This document shows positions 32,101-40,784 of a DNA stretch of 64,000 nucleotides, in pieces. Positions within the stretch are counted from its first letter, which is position 1. Each line of letters opens with the position of its first letter. The stretch comes from JABDJX01 sp039942715. Its GTDB lineage: Bacteria; Pseudomonadota; Alphaproteobacteria; Rhodobacterales; Rhodobacteraceae. Location of the stretch: assembly GCA_039942715.1 (NCBI GenBank), contig JBDVBY010000006.1, forward strand, positions 682,001 to 746,000, read 5' to 3'. The notes below the pieces were generated by a model. That model was not told the DNA's origin, did not search any database, and saw only the letters and a list, made by a program, of their open reading frames with translations. Made by a program: the position numbers and the translations under genes.

Positions 32101-32958
32101 TCAGTCGCGGTTACGCGTGTTCTTGATTTCAAAATCCACCAAAGCGCCTACCAAAAGGATAACAGCCGACAACCACAGCCACGTCAACAACACGATCACA
32201 CCACCCAATGCACCGAACACTTCGCCATAGGTGCCGAACGATTGAACATAGGCGCTGAAACCAAAATTTCCCAATAACCATAGGGCCGTAGCAACAAGGC
32301 TACCTACAGTAAACCATCGCCAAGACCCCAATTTTTGCGCCGGCCCAAAGCGATAGAGAAAGTTGATGCTAAGGGCTGCAAGCGCGAAAAGTACAATCCA
32401 ACGCAACGCCAAAAGCGTGTCTTCAATTCCCAAGTCCCAAGGTAAAAACGCTAACAGTGCTGGCAGAACCGCCACCAAAGCAAGAGCTGCAACAACCCCA
32501 ATAATCATGCAAAACGTCAGCAACAAAATACGAAAGCGCAGTTTAAAAAAGCCACGTGTTTCAGGTACGCCATAGGCAAGGTTCAACCCTTGGATCAAAC
32601 TGCCAACTGCGCGAGAGGCGGAAAAAACGGCAATCGCCAAGCCGATAAAAACCGTTAGGCTCAGCGTCCCTGAGTCCGACGTCACAACCTTTTCGACCTG
32701 ATCAAAAATAATGCGGCGTGCATCGCTTGGCAAAGCTGTGGCCAGTTGCTCGCCCTGTTCAATCAGTATGGCTGGATCGGTGAGAAGTCCGGCAATCGCC
32801 ACCAATGCCGTGATTGCGGGAAACAGCGACAACAAACCATAAAAAGCAACGCCCGCTGCAATCAGACCAATGTTTTGATGTTGGTACTTTGATCCCACGC
32901 GCATCAACAGCCCGACCAAGGCCAAGCCCGGCAAAAATGCAAAGTGGTCTCTTTTCAT
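32101..32958 (-). CDS. YihY/BrkB family membrane protein
   Basis: About 285 residues with six hydrophobic spans and the family opening ENIGLIAAGVAFYGLLSLFPAITALVAI-like segment (IGLIAAGVAFYGLLSLFPAI). Later GVPETRGFFKLRFRILLLT and FGTYGEVFGALGGVIVLLTWLWLS are the other conserved regions. Once labelled ribonuclease BN, these proteins are now regarded as membrane proteins of unknown transport role. The ATG at 32958 is preceded by AGGGAG; the frame upstream lacks such a site. It is 42 nt upstream of the ABC1 kinase on the same strand. Confidence 0.9.
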   Translation of the reverse strand: MKRDHFAFLPGLALVGLLMRVGSKYQHQNIGLIAAGVAFYGLLSLFPAITALVAIAGLLTDPAILIEQGEQLATALPSDARRIIFDQVEKVVTSDSGTLSLTVFIGLAIAVFSASRAVGSLIQGLNLAYGVPETRGFFKLRFRILLLTFCMIIGVVAALALVAVLPALLAFLPWDLGIEDTLLALRWIVLFALAALSINFLYRFGPAQKLGSWRWFTVGSLVATALWLLGNFGFSAYVQSFGTYGEVFGALGGVIVLLTWLWLSAVILLVGALVDFEIKNTRNRD

Positions 32959-33038
32959 GTCGTTCTCCCTTGCCCGATATCTGCGCCATGGCGGGCCAAT
33001 GTCAAATGTCGCGAGGCATTGGAACAAGGTTGCACATC

Positions 33039-34241
33039 ATGTGGCCCGCCCTAAAAGCAATGCCAATGATTTTTGATGCCATCATATTGGGAGCGGGCGG
33101 CGCTGGATTGCTTGCAGCAGCAACAGCCGGCCAAATGGGCGCGAAGGTTCTTTTGGTAGACCATGCCGAAAAGGCGGGTAAGAAAATCCTAATCTCTGGC
33201 GGGGGCCGCTGTAATTTCACCAACACCGGGATTGAAGCAGAGTGCTTTCTGTCACAGAACGAGCATTTTGCGAAATCCGCTCTAAGTCGCTACACGCAAT
33301 GGGATTTTCTGGCCCTGTTAGAGTCCTTTGGCATTGCATGGCATGAAAAAACGCTTGGCCAATTGTTCTGCGACGGCTCGGCACGCCAAGTGGTGGCGAT
33401 GCTGCTTGATGAGTGCGCCAAAGGCGGTGTCGATGTGCAGCTGGCGCGTGAAATTGGCGAGATATCCCATCGCGATGGCTTGTATTACGCGGCCGGTCAC
33501 ACTGCGCGCAATCTGGTCATTGCGACGGGCGGGCCGTCTATTCCCAAGATGGGCGCGACCGGAATTGCCTATGATATTGCCGCTCAATTCGGGCTTGGTG
33601 TTGTCACGCCCCGCCCCGCATTGGTGCCTTTCACACTTGGGGAAAGTGATGCCGCTTTCAAAGCCATTTCCGGCGTTGCAGTCCCCGCTGTCGCACGCGT
33701 CGGACAAACATCCTTTGAAGAAGCAGCCCTGTTTACGCATCGCGGCTTGTCTGGTCCATCAATTCTGCAAATTTCGTCTTATTGGGAGCCCGGACAAACG
33801 ATCGCATTGAACATATTGCCTGATGCACATGCCGCGTTGAAAGCAGCCAAGCAACAGATGCCCCGTGCACATTTGAAGGCATTTTTGTCTGAAAAATTGC
33901 CCAAACGTTTGGCAGAGGTTTTGGATGACAAATTGAGCATCACAAAAGAATTCGCCAATGTCCCTGACGCGATCTTAGAAGACGTTGCCAACAGGTTGAC
34001 CAATATGGAGTTCACCCCAACCGGCACCGAGGGCTATGCAAAAGCCGAGGTCACGGCGGGCGGCATCGATACCGATACCCTGTCGTCAAAGACGATGGAG
34101 GCAAAAGAAGTCCCCGGCCTGTTTGCGATTGGCGAGGCGGTGGATGTGACGGGATGGCTTGGCGGATACAATTTTCAATGGGCCTGGTCGTCCGGCGTCG
34201 CCGCGGGCCGCGAGATTGGTCGACGGGCACAAGAGCACTAG
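33039..34241 (+). CDS. BaiN/HI0933-family flavoprotein (NAD(P)/FAD-dependent oxidoreductase)
   Basis: About 400 residues. FAD-binding loop FDAIILGAGGAGLLAAATAG, then GKKILISGGGRCNFTN, the hallmark of the HI0933 family. Near the end VTAGGIDTDTLSSKTMEAK and GLFAIGEAVDVTGWLGGYNFQWAWSSG complete the signature. Family members include the bile acid flavoprotein BaiN, but the reaction in marine bacteria is unknown. Start: ATG 33039 has AAGG at fitting distance; ATGs at 33060 and 33066 lie nearer the FAD loop. The stop overlaps the stop of the GlcG-like gene on the other strand. Confidence 0.9.
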   Translation: MWPALKAMPMIFDAIILGAGGAGLLAAATAGQMGAKVLLVDHAEKAGKKILISGGGRCNFTNTGIEAECFLSQNEHFAKSALSRYTQWDFLALLESFGIAWHEKTLGQLFCDGSARQVVAMLLDECAKGGVDVQLAREIGEISHRDGLYYAAGHTARNLVIATGGPSIPKMGATGIAYDIAAQFGLGVVTPRPALVPFTLGESDAAFKAISGVAVPAVARVGQTSFEEAALFTHRGLSGPSILQISSYWEPGQTIALNILPDAHAALKAAKQQMPRAHLKAFLSEKLPKRLAEVLDDKLSITKEFANVPDAILEDVANRLTNMEFTPTGTEGYAKAEVTAGGIDTDTLSSKTMEAKEVPGLFAIGEAVDVTGWLGGYNFQWAWSSGVAAGREIGRRAQEH

Positions 34242-34654
34242 CTCTGCGACGCTCCAATTGCCGCAAGCGCGGCTTCAGCCACCGCTTTGTCCTGATCCGG
34301 AGACCCCGAACCGATGCCAATCCCGCCCACAAGATCACCATCAATACTAATCGGCAAACCGCCCCCTAGTCGCGTGACATCACCCTCTGTTGCTGCGGCA
34401 ATGTAAAGTCCCACTGCTTCGGGGATAGCATCGGAAGGGGCACCAATGCTTGCCGCAGTACGGGCCTTGGCGCGTGCGCTTTTCTCGCTGAGGTATTTAG
34501 ATCCCGGCATGCGTAAGCTGCCCAAAGTCACACCACTGGCGTCAACGATGACAACGCACTGCGGTTGACCGATCTCGTCCGCCTTTTCAGCAGCGGCCTC
34601 CAACATGGTCAAAACAGCCTTATGCGTAAGTCTCTGCGTAGGCTTAGTAAACAT
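34238..34654 (-). CDS. GlcG/HbpS-like heme-binding family protein
   Basis: 138 residues of the DUF336 family: VVIVDASGVTLGSLRMPGS, ARAKARTAASIGAPS, and GGLPISIDGDLVGGIGIGSGSPDQD, where G.......D.q.a..A is conserved. GlcG-like proteins accompany glycolate and sugar-acid operons; HbpS binds heme outside the cell, but no signal peptide is present here. It is the last gene of the leftward sugar operon, 3 nt after the lactonase. Function within the pathway is unknown. Confidence 0.88.
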   Translation of the reverse strand: MFTKPTQRLTHKAVLTMLEAAAEKADEIGQPQCVVIVDASGVTLGSLRMPGSKYLSEKSARAKARTAASIGAPSDAIPEAVGLYIAAATEGDVTRLGGGLPISIDGDLVGGIGIGSGSPDQDKAVAEAALAAIGASQS

Positions 34655-34657
34655 GGA

Positions 34658-35590
34658 TCAACCTGCTCCTATTGGCGACACGCCATTGACGTTCAGGTAG
34701 GCCGAATAAAGCGATGTCGTTCCGCAAATAAACAAACGATTTAGCTTTGGTCCGCCAAAGCAAACATTGCCGACAAACTCGGGAATCAGAATTTTGCCGA
34801 TCAACGTGCCATCCGGTGCAAGACAATGCACACCATCTGCCGCTGAACTCCAAATGCGCCCATCTCTATCAAATCGAAAGCCGTCAAACAGACCTGCGGT
34901 ACAGTCGGCCAACACATCTCCACCACTAAGCGTGCCATTGGGCGCAACGTCGTGAACACGAATATGCGCCGGACCGCCGGCTTTGTGTGACGCGCCAGTG
35001 TCCGCGATGTAAAGTTTGGTTTCATCCGGCGAAAACGCCAGTCCGTTGGGTTTGACGTAGTCATCGGCAACGACTGCGATCTGTCCTGAGGGATCAACAC
35101 GGTAAACATGACATGCGCCGATTTCACTCTCAGCGCGATCACCCTCATAGTCCATCAAAATGCCATAGCTGGGATCTGTGAACCAAATCGAACCGTCCGA
35201 GCGGACAACAACATCGTTCGGCGAATTGAACCTTTTTCCCTCAAAACAATCGGCGATCACCGTAATCGATCCATCATGTTCGGTCCGCGTGACACGCCGG
35301 GCCTGATGCTCGCAGCTTACCAACCGCCCTTCGCGATCAACCGTATTGCCATTGGAATTGTTGGACGGCTGGCGGAACGTGGACACATTGCCATCAGCTT
35401 CATCAAACCGAAGCATCCGGTTGTTCGGGATGTCGGACCACACAAGATAACGCCCCGCAGCAAACCAAGCAGGTCCCTCTGACCAACGCGCGCCAGTCCA
35501 AAGCCGTTCGACACGCGCGTGGCCTATGATGCAGTCGTTGAAACTTGGATCAATGGCTTGAAAGCCTGTCCCCTCGATCGCTCCGAACAT
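34658..35590 (-). CDS. SMP-30/gluconolactonase family protein
   Basis: 310 residues, six-bladed propeller of the SGL family. Metal-binding positions are visible: Glu in WSEGPAWF, Asn in FNSPNDVVV, Asn/Asp in KPNGLAFSPDETKLYIAD, and LFDGFRFDRDGRIW. It would open a sugar lactone to the acid in the cytoplasm, as no signal peptide is present. The ATG at 35590 follows AGGAGG by 8 nt, inside the 3' end of the cytochrome gene, which it overlaps by 41 nt. Its position implies that the imported sugar is oxidised to a lactone. Confidence 0.9.
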   Translation of the reverse strand: MFGAIEGTGFQAIDPSFNDCIIGHARVERLWTGARWSEGPAWFAAGRYLVWSDIPNNRMLRFDEADGNVSTFRQPSNNSNGNTVDREGRLVSCEHQARRVTRTEHDGSITVIADCFEGKRFNSPNDVVVRSDGSIWFTDPSYGILMDYEGDRAESEIGACHVYRVDPSGQIAVVADDYVKPNGLAFSPDETKLYIADTGASHKAGGPAHIRVHDVAPNGTLSGGDVLADCTAGLFDGFRFDRDGRIWSSAADGVHCLAPDGTLIGKILIPEFVGNVCFGGPKLNRLFICGTTSLYSAYLNVNGVSPIGAG

Positions 35591-36308
35591 CCAAGGCTCC
35601 TCCTTCTTTTTCACTCATGCGGCGCACACCCCATCCGGGCGGTGGCAGACGATTTCCCGGGTGACTTGGATCATCTCCCCAGATTGCTTGATAGGTATCT
35701 ACCGCCATGCCACGACGTTGTAATACAAAGAACGTCGCAATCAACAAGCTCCACCATGCCACAAGGGAGACCCACATCCAAACTGGACCGTTCGCTTTCC
35801 ACAAGCCAAGCAAAATGGTGACAGCAGCCATTAGAAGGAGGCCATAACCAAGAGTTTTGTGCAAAGCTTCGAACATCTTGCGCCAAGGCGTCATATCATA
35901 GTGGTGCCCACGCAACGTACCATCAGCAGCCGGTGCGGTTGGCCCACCTTTTGAGCCACGAAAAATGCCCAATCCCATTTGTAGGACAACGCCAACGAAA
36001 ACCGTATAACCCATCCAATTATGCAGGCTCATATCATCCCAATGGCTGGGCAACACCAGCACCAGACCGAAAATCGAAAGCCCAAAAACAGCTGACTGTC
36101 CTATCCAATGGCTCCGCCACCAAACGGTGCTGTCCAACTCGCGCGGCCAGTCTTGTTGCGGCAGTACTTTGAAGAACCGGGCGATCAACACTGCAAGTGG
36201 AGCAAGCACGCCCCAGGCAAGCACCATCGCGCGGGCATGCCAAGAGATAGCAAAACCAACGTCATGTGCGCGGGCCGGGTCGATAGGAGCGAGCAGCCAT
36301 TCCCACAT
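35550..36308 (-). CDS. Cytochrome b561-type membrane protein
   Basis: 252 residues, about five to six membrane helices, with histidines placed as in b561 cytochromes: SWHARAM (His24), WWRSHWIGQ, SLHNWMGY and ALHKTLGYG. The soluble tail after residue 200 is polar and includes DTYQAIWGDDPSHPGN. It would carry electrons across or within the inner membrane. It is encoded between the ABC permease and a lactonase, which suggests membrane-linked oxidation of the transported sugar, although no dehydrogenase subunit is in the operon. A ferric reductase-like role is also possible. Confidence 0.78.
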   Translation of the reverse strand: MWEWLLAPIDPARAHDVGFAISWHARAMVLAWGVLAPLAVLIARFFKVLPQQDWPRELDSTVWWRSHWIGQSAVFGLSIFGLVLVLPSHWDDMSLHNWMGYTVFVGVVLQMGLGIFRGSKGGPTAPAADGTLRGHHYDMTPWRKMFEALHKTLGYGLLLMAAVTILLGLWKANGPVWMWVSLVAWWSLLIATFFVLQRRGMAVDTYQAIWGDDPSHPGNRLPPPGWGVRRMSEKEGGALDVRSDRGDRLSSH

Positions 36309-36312
36309 GGGA

Positions 36313-37248
36313 TCAGCCCTTCACCGCGCCTGCAGTCATGCCAGTTATGATCTGACGGCTGGCGAAAAGGGTGAATATAATCGGTGGGATCGCAAGCAAC
36401 ATGCCGGTCGCCATGATCACGCCCCACTCAACATTGAACTCGCTCATGTTGTTCACAATCAAAATTGGAACAGTTTTTGTGTCGCGATCTGACAAGGCCG
36501 AAGCGAGCAAGTATTCGTTCCACGCAATACGGAAAGTAAAGATCGCCGCCGCAGCGAGACCGGGTTTGATCAAAGGCAGCACCACTTTAAAGAACACTTG
36601 GAATGGCCCTGCCCCATCAACGCGCGCGGCTTCTTCCAGCGAACGGGGGACTTGCACGATGAAGCTTTGCAAAATCCAAATCACAAACGGTAGATTCATC
36701 GCAACGTAAATCAAAATGATACCGGAGTGTGTGCCCGCCAAGCAAACATCACCCCTTCCGCCCATCGTTTCGCGGATAAAACCGCCAATCAGCCCGTCTT
36801 TATCCAAGCAAAATTCATTGTTCCAAAGGCCAAAGACGGGCACCAAAAGAACTGCTGGCGGCACCATGCGCACCATGAGCGTGGTAAGCGAAACCGTATC
36901 GCGGCCCATGAACCGGAAGCGAACCAGCGCGTAGGCGCACATGCAGCCAAGCACGAGAGTCAGCATTGTTGAGATCAGCGCGATGATCAGAGAGTTGATG
37001 AATGCGCCACCAAATTTGACAGAACAAAAATCAAGATGCTCGGGTTCGTACCAAAGCACATCGCACAGTGCCGTTTCATAGTTTTGGATCGTGGGCAGGA
37101 ACAGCAGACCAGAAGTGCCCGAGATGATATCAACGTCCAGCTTAAAGCTGTTGACGAACATCAAAAGGATCGGCCCAACCGACATAAAAATCAGCACGGC
37201 AATCAGAACATAAAAGCCCGGATTCTGTTTTTCATAAGCTTGGGACAT
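36313..37248 (-). CDS. Sugar ABC transporter permease (CUT1, MalG-like)
   Basis: 311 residues, six membrane spans, with the permease loop EEAARVDGAGPFQVFFKVVLPLIKPG that docks on the ATPase. It carries unusual periplasmic insertions with cysteines: ALCDVLWYEPEHLDFC in the first loop and NEFCLDKDGLIGG through GDVCLAG in the third, longer than in MalG. The extra loops may form disulfides or contact the binding protein. The start overlaps the stop of the other permease (TGATG). The gene is part of the leftward operon and is followed 4 nt later by the cytochrome. Confidence 0.92.
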   Translation of the reverse strand: MSQAYEKQNPGFYVLIAVLIFMSVGPILLMFVNSFKLDVDIISGTSGLLFLPTIQNYETALCDVLWYEPEHLDFCSVKFGGAFINSLIIALISTMLTLVLGCMCAYALVRFRFMGRDTVSLTTLMVRMVPPAVLLVPVFGLWNNEFCLDKDGLIGGFIRETMGGRGDVCLAGTHSGIILIYVAMNLPFVIWILQSFIVQVPRSLEEAARVDGAGPFQVFFKVVLPLIKPGLAAAAIFTFRIAWNEYLLASALSDRDTKTVPILIVNNMSEFNVEWGVIMATGMLLAIPPIIFTLFASRQIITGMTAGAVKG

Positions 37249-38159
37249 CAGCTGTCATCCTCTACAGCGGCGCGAATTCGGGCAGCGCGTGCTTCTTGCA
37301 GTCGGGTGAAAGCGAACATCGCCACAGTCAATCCCAAGAGCAGTAACAGCAGGTAATTCGACATAGCAGCGGCCACGCCCAACTCTCGAAACTCGGTCGC
37401 GGTTCGCGAAATACGTAGCGCCAAAATCTCGGTCGAAAGACCCGGTCCGCCTTCGGTCATCACCAAGATCACTTCTAGAACTTTGAAGGCATCGATCAGG
37501 CGCAACAGGCAGGTGACGATCAGCACGGGCATCATAAGCGGAAGTTTAATGTACCAAATCTGTTGCCATCCGGTTGCCCCGTCGATGCGTGCAGCCTCAA
37601 GCGCCGAGCTTGGTAAGGACTGCAAAGCGGCAAGCGACAGAATGAAAATGAATGGAGTCCACTGCCAGATATCGGCGATGATGATGCTCATTAAAGCGTG
37701 ATTGCCTAGCCAATCAACAGTTGGGATGCCAAGGCTCTCGAGTGTGCGGTTAAATGTGCCCACTGTGGGGTGGTACATATAGCGCCACATCAGACCGACA
37801 ACGACAGGCGCGATCATCATTGGCAGGATAAACATGGTGCGCAAAACGGACATGCCGCGGATGTTGCGATCGAGTAGAAGGGCAAGGCCAACGCCGACGA
37901 CCATTTCAACTGAGACGACGAAAAACGCAAATTTCAGAGTAACGCCAAGGCTTTCGTGGAAGTTTGGATCGTTCCACAGGGTGATATAGTTTCGCAGACC
38001 TACAAACTCGGCTTCGCCAATTGTTTGCGTCGGGTCCCAATCACGGAAACTGCCCCAGATCATGTACCCCAACGGGTACAGCAACGCGATTGCCATGATA
38101 ACGGCCGCTGGGGCCATGAACATGTAAGGCGTTAACCGATTGGCGCGGGCAATCGACAT
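37248..38159 (-). CDS. Sugar ABC transporter permease (CUT1, MalF/UgpA-like)
   Basis: 303 residues, six spans, with the docking loop EAARIDGATGWQQIWYIKLPLMMP. The N-terminus RLTPYMFMAPAAVIMAIALLYPLGYMI is typical of UgpA-like partners. It forms a heterodimer with the neighbouring permease. The stop TGA overlaps the next ATG. The gap of 70 nt to the binding-protein gene holds no further element that I see. Confidence 0.93.
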   Translation of the reverse strand: MSIARANRLTPYMFMAPAAVIMAIALLYPLGYMIWGSFRDWDPTQTIGEAEFVGLRNYITLWNDPNFHESLGVTLKFAFFVVSVEMVVGVGLALLLDRNIRGMSVLRTMFILPMMIAPVVVGLMWRYMYHPTVGTFNRTLESLGIPTVDWLGNHALMSIIIADIWQWTPFIFILSLAALQSLPSSALEAARIDGATGWQQIWYIKLPLMMPVLIVTCLLRLIDAFKVLEVILVMTEGGPGLSTEILALRISRTATEFRELGVAAAMSNYLLLLLLGLTVAMFAFTRLQEARAARIRAAVEDDS

Positions 38160-38229
38160 GGGACGTCTCCGAGGTTGGATTGCAAGACGTGCGTCGGGGC
38201 GACGTTAAGCCGCCCCAACACTGGGAGGA

Positions 38230-39570
38230 TTACTGCCAGGTGTAGTAACCGGCTTCTTCCATCACAGCTTGGGTCCGCTCAGCCACGCCATCAAGCGCTT
38301 CCTGAATGTCCAAACCTTCAGTCAGAACTTTCGACATGGTTGTACCGATGTCCGCGTTGATCTTACCCCAAACAGGGATGATCGGGCGCCAGTCAGGGTC
38401 AGCGTACTTCAGCGCTTCACCAAAGGTTGCCGAGAACGGGAACTTTTCGTTCAAGCCTGCGTCCTGATATGTTGAGAAGCGAGATGGGTTACCACCTTCC
38501 ATCGCAACCATTAGGTCACCTTTTTTCGACGTCAGCCACTGCATCAAAAGGAACGCAGCTTCTTTGTTCTCAGCGTTACGCGGGATCGCAATACCAAAAC
38601 CACCGGTTTGCGAACCACGACGAACACCTTCAGGGTGCATCGCATAGCCAACTTTTCCAACAACCTTGGAACGCTCTGGGTTTTCAAAGCCCGGCATAAA
38701 GGCAATCGAGTCCATGAACATGGCCGCATCGCCGTTGGCAAATGCGTTGGCCGCTTCGGCAGGACCAAAGCTCATCGCGCCTGTTGGGCCACAATCAACG
38801 ATGGTTTTCAAAGCGTTTGCAGCAGCAACACCAGCTTCGTTGTTGATGATTGGGTTCCAAGCATCGTCAAACACACGACCACCAAGTGGAGCGAGGTGAA
38901 GCAAGAACGCGTGGCTGGCCTGATGACCAGACGCCGCGCGAGAGGCCATACCGCCCATGCCTTCTTCAACTTCGGGGATCTTACAAGCCGCGTCGAGCAA
39001 TTGATCGTAATTGGTCGGCTCGGCGATACCGTGCTTTTCAAAGATGTCTTTACGATAGGCCAAGACCGATGTTTCAGAGCCAAACGGAATACCAAATAGC
39101 GATCCCGTTGGGCCGGGCAGATACCCTTTAGTCCCACCAGCAACACCGATGTTTTGAACATAGCCGTCGATCAAGTCATTCGCGTCATAGCTTGGATCAG
39201 ACAGCTTTGGGTTCATGAAATATTTTGCCAAGTTCTCAAGCTGATCGGCAAAGACATAATCCGCCTTTGAGAAAACAACGTAAGAAATCAGGTCGTACTC
39301 GCCCTCGTCCTGAGCAAGCTCCAGCGTCTGACGCTCGCGCATTTTCAGATACGGTAGCTGGTCAACTTCAACTTCGATGCCAGTTTCCTTTGTGAACTCA
39401 GGCAGAACCTTCATCACAGCGTTGTAGTGTGGGTGTGCGGGGAAGTTTACGACAACAGTCGTTCCCGCATATTCGGCATAAGGCCCGCCGTGCCCATCCG
39501 CTATGGCAGTGCTTGCCATAAGCGTCGCAGTGGCGAGACCTGCCGCTGTTATTTTAAGTGATTTCAACAT
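38230..39570 (-). CDS. Sugar ABC transporter substrate-binding protein (CUT1)
   Basis: 446 residues with a signal peptide (MLKSLKITAAGLATATLMASTAIADG, cleavage after AIA). The extracellular-solute-binding family 1 fold shows in YNAVMKVLPEFTKETGIEVEV, DLISYVVFSKADY, LFGIPFGSETSVLAYRKDIFEKHGI and the later FANGDAAMFMDSIAF. It captures the sugar in the periplasm. The specificity cannot be inferred; tryptophans near the C-terminus (DPDWRPIIPVWGKIN) would stack on a sugar ring. It is encoded between the ATPase and the permeases. Confidence 0.92.
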   Translation of the reverse strand: MLKSLKITAAGLATATLMASTAIADGHGGPYAEYAGTTVVVNFPAHPHYNAVMKVLPEFTKETGIEVEVDQLPYLKMRERQTLELAQDEGEYDLISYVVFSKADYVFADQLENLAKYFMNPKLSDPSYDANDLIDGYVQNIGVAGGTKGYLPGPTGSLFGIPFGSETSVLAYRKDIFEKHGIAEPTNYDQLLDAACKIPEVEEGMGGMASRAASGHQASHAFLLHLAPLGGRVFDDAWNPIINNEAGVAAANALKTIVDCGPTGAMSFGPAEAANAFANGDAAMFMDSIAFMPGFENPERSKVVGKVGYAMHPEGVRRGSQTGGFGIAIPRNAENKEAAFLLMQWLTSKKGDLMVAMEGGNPSRFSTYQDAGLNEKFPFSATFGEALKYADPDWRPIIPVWGKINADIGTTMSKVLTEGLDIQEALDGVAERTQAVMEEAGYYTWQ

Positions 39571-39593
39571 ACTAATCCTCCCTTGGATGTTGA

Positions 39594-40682
39594 TCAGAGT
39601 GCAGCCTCTGTTTCTGTATCGAACAGGTGAATTCCGTTCGGATTGACTGCAAATCTTAGTGTCTGGCCAAGAGCGACGGGCGTTTCCGACGCAAGCTCAA
39701 CCATGACGTTGGCGGTCCCACAGGTGCAAAGCAGCACGGATTGGGCGCCAACGTATTCTGAAACGGTGACATTCAATGTCAGCGATTTTTCTTCCGGTGC
39801 ATCCGCATCAAAACGCAGATCAGATGGGCGGATTCCAAGCGTGACAGAGCGGCTTTTGTGAGTACGAGCGGCGTCTGCTTTTTCGCCCTCAACCTGCACG
39901 GCAAAACCTTCGCCAGTGACAAAGACCTGACCGCCGCGCGCTTCGATCTGACCGCTTAGAAAATTCATCGGCGGCGAGCCTAGAAAGCCTGCCACAAATT
40001 TGTTCACCGGGCGTTTGAACAATTCTTCCGGGCTGCCCTGCTGCTGCACGTATCCGCTGTGCATCACAACGATCCGATCGGCCAATGTCATCGCCTCGAT
40101 CTGATCGTGCGTGACATAAAGCATATTTTTCTGGACGCGCTGGCTCATCAAGGCAAGTTCAGCGCGCATCTGCCCGCGCAGCTTGGCATCAAGGTTTGAA
40201 AGCGGTTCGTCGAAAAGAAAGATCGAACTGTCTTTAGCAAGCGCACGCGCCATCGCGACACGCTGACGCTGGCCACCAGAGAGCGCAGCAGGCTTGCGAT
40301 GGAGAAATTCTGTCAGACCAACAGTGGCCGCTACGTCTTTTACTTTCGAATCAATTTCGGCCTTGGGCCGGCGTGCAAGACGCAGAGCAAACGAAATATT
40401 CTGCGCAACGTTCATGTGCGGATAAAGTGCGTAGTCTTGGAACACCATCGCAAGGTCACGCTCTTTTGGTTCTAGATGGCTGACTGGTTTGCCATCGACG
40501 TAAATCTCGCCCTCGGTGACGTCCTCTAACCCCGCAACCATGCGCAAAGTGGTGGACTTGCCGCAACCAGAGGGGCCAACCAGAACGGTGAACTCGTTGT
40601 CAGCCAATTCAAGCTCAACGCCATGCAGAACCTGAACGTCCCCATAGCGCTTGATCAGATTGTTGAGATGGATTGTTGGCAC
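39594..40682 (-). CDS. Sugar ABC transporter ATP-binding protein (UgpC/MalK-like)
   Basis: 362 residues. Walker A GPSGCGKST, signature LSGGQRQRVAMARAL, Walker B IFLFDEPLSNLDAKLR, His switch THDQIEAMTLADR, then the C-terminal TOBE regulatory domain (LGIRPSDLRFD). This ATPase powers the MalFG-type permease pair. It is the first gene of the operon after the regulator, with two operators in its 102-nt upstream gap. Confidence 0.94.
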   Translation of the reverse strand: MPTIHLNNLIKRYGDVQVLHGVELELADNEFTVLVGPSGCGKSTTLRMVAGLEDVTEGEIYVDGKPVSHLEPKERDLAMVFQDYALYPHMNVAQNISFALRLARRPKAEIDSKVKDVAATVGLTEFLHRKPAALSGGQRQRVAMARALAKDSSIFLFDEPLSNLDAKLRGQMRAELALMSQRVQKNMLYVTHDQIEAMTLADRIVVMHSGYVQQQGSPEELFKRPVNKFVAGFLGSPPMNFLSGQIEARGGQVFVTGEGFAVQVEGEKADAARTHKSRSVTLGIRPSDLRFDADAPEEKSLTLNVTVSEYVGAQSVLLCTCGTANVMVELASETPVALGQTLRFAVNPNGIHLFDTETEAAL

Positions 40683-40703
40683 CCGTCTCTCCCTCCCCAG
40701 AAT

Positions 40704-40739
40704 TGTTACCGGTCACATTAACAGGTGTGACCGGTAACA
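40704..40739. promoter_or_regulatory. Pair of LacI-type operators before the sugar ABC operon
   Basis: TGTTACCGGTCACA (40704-40717) and its exact reverse complement TGTGACCGGTAACA (40726-40739), centres 22 bp or two helical turns apart. Each is a near palindrome with a central CCGG, typical of LacI-family sites. They lie between the regulator's stop and the ATPase start. Confidence 0.8.
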
Positions 40740-40784
40740 CAAGAAAATTCAAAGCCCCTTAGACCACTGATAAATAATCATTTT

